From assembly GCA_029580855.1 (NCBI GenBank), contig JAKPQH010000156.1, positions 1 to 52,217 of the forward strand: a stretch of 52,217 bases of DNA, given 5' to 3'. The position numbers and the translations under genes were made by a program. The stretch comes from a bacterium (GTDB lineage: Bacteria > Methylomirabilota > Methylomirabilia > Methylomirabilales > 2-02-FULL-66-22). The notes under the pieces were generated by a model, which saw only the letters and a program-made list of their open reading frames with translations, had not been told where the DNA came from and did no database searches. Of this stretch, positions 50,370 to 52,217 are shown one piece after another (the first letter of the stretch is position 1; each line of letters opens with the position of its first letter).

Positions 50370-51356
50370 ATGGCTCGCAGACAGCTTCCCCAAGTAGGGC
50401 AACAAGAATCTTTGAAGCGGAATCCACCGAACGGAGCAGGTAGGCGACGCAAAAGCCGCGCCGAAAATTCGGGAACGAGTCACCAGGTACACCGCCGGAC
50501 GGCCATTGGCCGCGCGACCCGTTTTGTCAGCCTGTTGATGGTATTGGTAGTGATTGGGTTCGGTCTCTACGCGTTATACCACCTCAAATTTGACACCGTC
50601 TTTCGGATCATTCTCCAGGTCATTCTACCCATCGCGGCGACCTGGTACATCTGGCGGTGGGTCGTTGGCGAAGACGGTAAGGCACAGGGTGCAAGCTGGG
50701 ACTTCGGCGTCGTCCCCCTCAAGGATGTCATCGTTGTAGGACTCGTCGTCCTGGTCGCCTCAGGGCTGTTGTGGGCGACCCTTTTGGCCGCACTCGGTGA
50801 GCGTTCGTTGTCTCACACCCTTGCGCTGTGCGGTCAGAGTCTCGTCGCGCTCGTGACGCCCGTGGCGTGGACGCGGCGGCGTTATGGCTGGCCGAAGGCG
50901 GCCCTGGGGCTCCGGCGCGGCACCCTATCGCCGTTTGCGAGCGCAGTACTTGGTTGCGGGATCGCTTTGCCCTACCTTGCCGTCCGGCTCGCGGTCGCTC
51001 CGCCACCGCCGATCCCCCATGATGCCCACAACGTGGCTCTGTTCTTTGTCCCGCTTACTCCATGGGGCTTCGGTGCCACCGTTCTGACGCCGCTCGCCGA
51101 AGAGGTGCTCTTCCGCGGCTTCGTGTACGCGTATGCGCGTCACGTGTGTGGCAGAGGAATTGGATTGGTCCTACAAGCCTTGCTGTTCGGTGCCGGGCAC
51201 TTCACCGGCGACGATCCTTCGCGAGTTGTTACTGCGTTTACCATCGGGATCATCGTGGGCGTGTTGTATGAGAGGGCAGGAAGCCTCTACCCCTCGATCG
51301 TGTGCCACAGCACGTGCAACTACGTGCTGTATCTGGCCGCCACGGTCAAGCGATGA
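50370..51356 (+). CDS. CPBP-family intramembrane metalloprotease (CAAX/Abi type)
   Basis: 328 aa as annotated; the start is uncertain, with ATG 50370, TTG 50412 and ATG 50253 all in frame and without a clear ribosome-binding site. From about residue 55 there are seven or eight hydrophobic segments. The family motifs are EEVLFRGFVYAYA (motif 1), LFGAGHF (motif 2 His) and SIVCHSTCNYVLY (motif 3 His). These place zinc in the membrane. CPBP proteins include CAAX proteases and bacteriocin-immunity proteins; the target is unknown. Codon choice is less GC-biased than in neighbouring genes, hinting at later acquisition. Confidence 0.88.
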   Translation: MARRQLPQVGQQESLKRNPPNGAGRRRKSRAENSGTSHQVHRRTAIGRATRFVSLLMVLVVIGFGLYALYHLKFDTVFRIILQVILPIAATWYIWRWVVGEDGKAQGASWDFGVVPLKDVIVVGLVVLVASGLLWATLLAALGERSLSHTLALCGQSLVALVTPVAWTRRRYGWPKAALGLRRGTLSPFASAVLGCGIALPYLAVRLAVAPPPPIPHDAHNVALFFVPLTPWGFGATVLTPLAEEVLFRGFVYAYARHVCGRGIGLVLQALLFGAGHFTGDDPSRVVTAFTIGIIVGVLYERAGSLYPSIVCHSTCNYVLYLAATVKR

Positions 51357-51841
51357 GCCAAGGCGAATGGGCCCATCTTCTCCTGCCGTCGTTGTGCCCG
51401 CACGCTCCAGTCAGCGTCGTTGTGACCAGCATGAGTGAAACCGTCTTGGTGAAATACGACGAGTGGCGGCACCCGTCTCGACGCGCCGGCGCCACACCCG
51501 GACGAAAACCCTGCTATGCGCAAGGCTGGGGGGAGCAGAATGGCTTCCTTTCACACCAGCGTCAATCGTTGGTCCCAAAAGTGCCCAGGTCCGCCCCACT
51601 TGGGGAAGCAGGTGGAACTCGAACATCCGCGGTCCAAATCGCACAATGCCTCGGGCGCCAGCCGACCACGCAGCAAGTCGCAATCCCCGCCCCTGCCTTG
51701 ACATGCCCGGTGCGGTTCTCTACGCTCTCGGGTGCGGCGTGGTTTCCCACGCGGCTACCGCGACGTGGCCTCCTCGCCGGATCCCAACACGGGCACGAAG
51801 TCAATAAGGCGAGCGCGAGATTGCCCTCTAGACAGAACGCC
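51357..51841. other. gap with no supported gene
   Basis: Both strands have open frames, but none shows protein-like sequence or a ribosome-binding site that I trust. A GTTCGA-like tRNA T-loop resemblance (about 51614) does not fold into a tRNA. Confidence 0.35.
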
Positions 51842-52081
51842 ACAACGAACTGCTCGTCCGATCCGCTCTTCCTCCGACTCGTGGGCGGCCTCGTCGGGCT
51901 GCTCGTCGGCGCAGTCAGTGGGATGCTCGTCGTGCTCGGGTTGATGCTGGTGTCGGGCTGAACGCTCGGGCTCACCGGCGTCGTCCCGGTGACAGCCGTG
52001 GGAGCAGGTCTTGGCTTGCTCCTCGGAATCGGGTTTCCCTGGATGATGCTACGAATCGCCAACTGGCTCAGTCGTAGCTAG
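51842..52081 (+). pseudogene. small two-helix membrane protein split by an in-frame TGA
   Basis: The frame encodes LFLRLVGGLVGLLVGAVSG and MLVVLGLMLVSG, reaches TGA at 51959-51961, and then continues in the same frame as TLGLTGVVPVTAVGAG, LGLLLGIGFPWMMLRIANW and LSRS to TAG 52079-52081. Both halves are hydrophobic Gly/Leu-rich helices as in small glycine-zipper membrane proteins, so one point mutation probably broke one gene. The true start is not clear. The alternative is two short chance frames. Confidence 0.4.
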
Positions 52082-52217
52082 GAGTCCGTCTGAGTAATGC
52101 GTAACGACGGTGCCGCTGCCATGGCGTTTCTCCGGACGGGGTGTGCGCGCGCGGCTGGCCTCGCCGGAAGCTGGCGGGACCCCGAGCCAGGTGCCTCACG
52201 CCGGCGCCCAGCGCCCA
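52082..52217. other. right end of window, nothing recognised
   Basis: 136 bases without a supported feature; a gene starting beyond the window cannot be excluded. Confidence 0.3.

Noticed and set aside
50279..50396. Short frame with plausible residues (AWAVIVGWRVFLDGAEWLAD) in the gap before the CPBP gene
   Set aside because: Only 26 codons bounded by stops, without a start or a recognised family; at most a remnant too short to name.
51302..51841. Upstream part of a long frame leading into the membrane ORF at 51842
   Set aside because: Starts inside the CPBP gene and its residues are not protein-like; only the hydrophobic end seems real.

Overview
The window is 52 kb of very GC-rich, densely coding DNA from a Gram-negative bacterium. 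Outer-membrane phospholipase A, a lipoprotein, hopanoid-type triterpene cyclase, TctAB and several ABC uptake systems point to a soil or subsurface heterotroph. The gene mix (URO-D-like proteins, UxaA-family pairs, CtBP-type dehydrogenases, many solute-binding-protein transporters) resembles Methylomirabilota/Rokubacteria or deltaproteobacterial relatives; this placement is inference, because no rRNA or other phylogenetic marker beyond rpsU is present. No tRNA, rRNA, CRISPR array, complete insertion sequence or prophage was seen.

Layout. 0.4-3.7 kb: Kef-type antiporter and a URO-D-like enzyme. 3.7-4.5 kb: two decayed genes, the N-terminus of a peptide-binding protein and an internally deleted srkA-like kinase. 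4.6-5.9 kb: a promoter, an intrinsic terminator inside the leader, then rpsU and an RRM RNA-binding protein, followed by a small Cys-rich protein. 6.4-7.8 kb: PLP decarboxylase. 8.2-12.5 kb: dhaK-dhaL-dhaM, where DhaM carries EIIA, HPr and a complete Enzyme I. 13.1-16.6 kb: exported amidase, terminator, and a two-subunit UxaA-family lyase. 16.9-20.0 kb: membrane-fused spermidine-synthase-like protein, then a long leader with strong paired structure before two small unknown genes. 20.6-23.0 kb: a hydrolase remnant and squalene-hopene cyclase. 23.1-26.5 kb: tctBA (minus strand) divergent from phospholipase A. 26.6-31.1 kb: second UxaA-family pair, HerA-like ATPase, SDR, DUF1523-like protein. 31.3-33.7 kb: minus-strand dipeptide permeases with only the stub of their binding protein. 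33.9-38.0 kb: DHDPS-like aldolase with a sugar-type ABC importer. 38.2-46.4 kb: BMP-family importer followed by a 2-hydroxyacid dehydrogenase, a DRE-TIM acyltransferase and an EamA exporter. 46.6-49.9 kb: ChaN-PDZ lipoprotein coupled to an M1-like peptidase. 49.9-52.2 kb: more weakly coding DNA with a CPBP protease and a membrane ORF split by a stop.

Together the region is mostly import and catabolism of small organic acids, polyols and peptides or nucleosides. Each importer looks incomplete in some way: the sugar-type system has no ATPase, the dipeptide system lacks its binding protein and ATPases, and TctAB has no TctC. The clearest candidates for something new are non-coding: the structured leader around 19,210-19,391, the promoter-terminator leader of rpsU, and the nested inverted repeats between the sugar-binding protein and its permeases.
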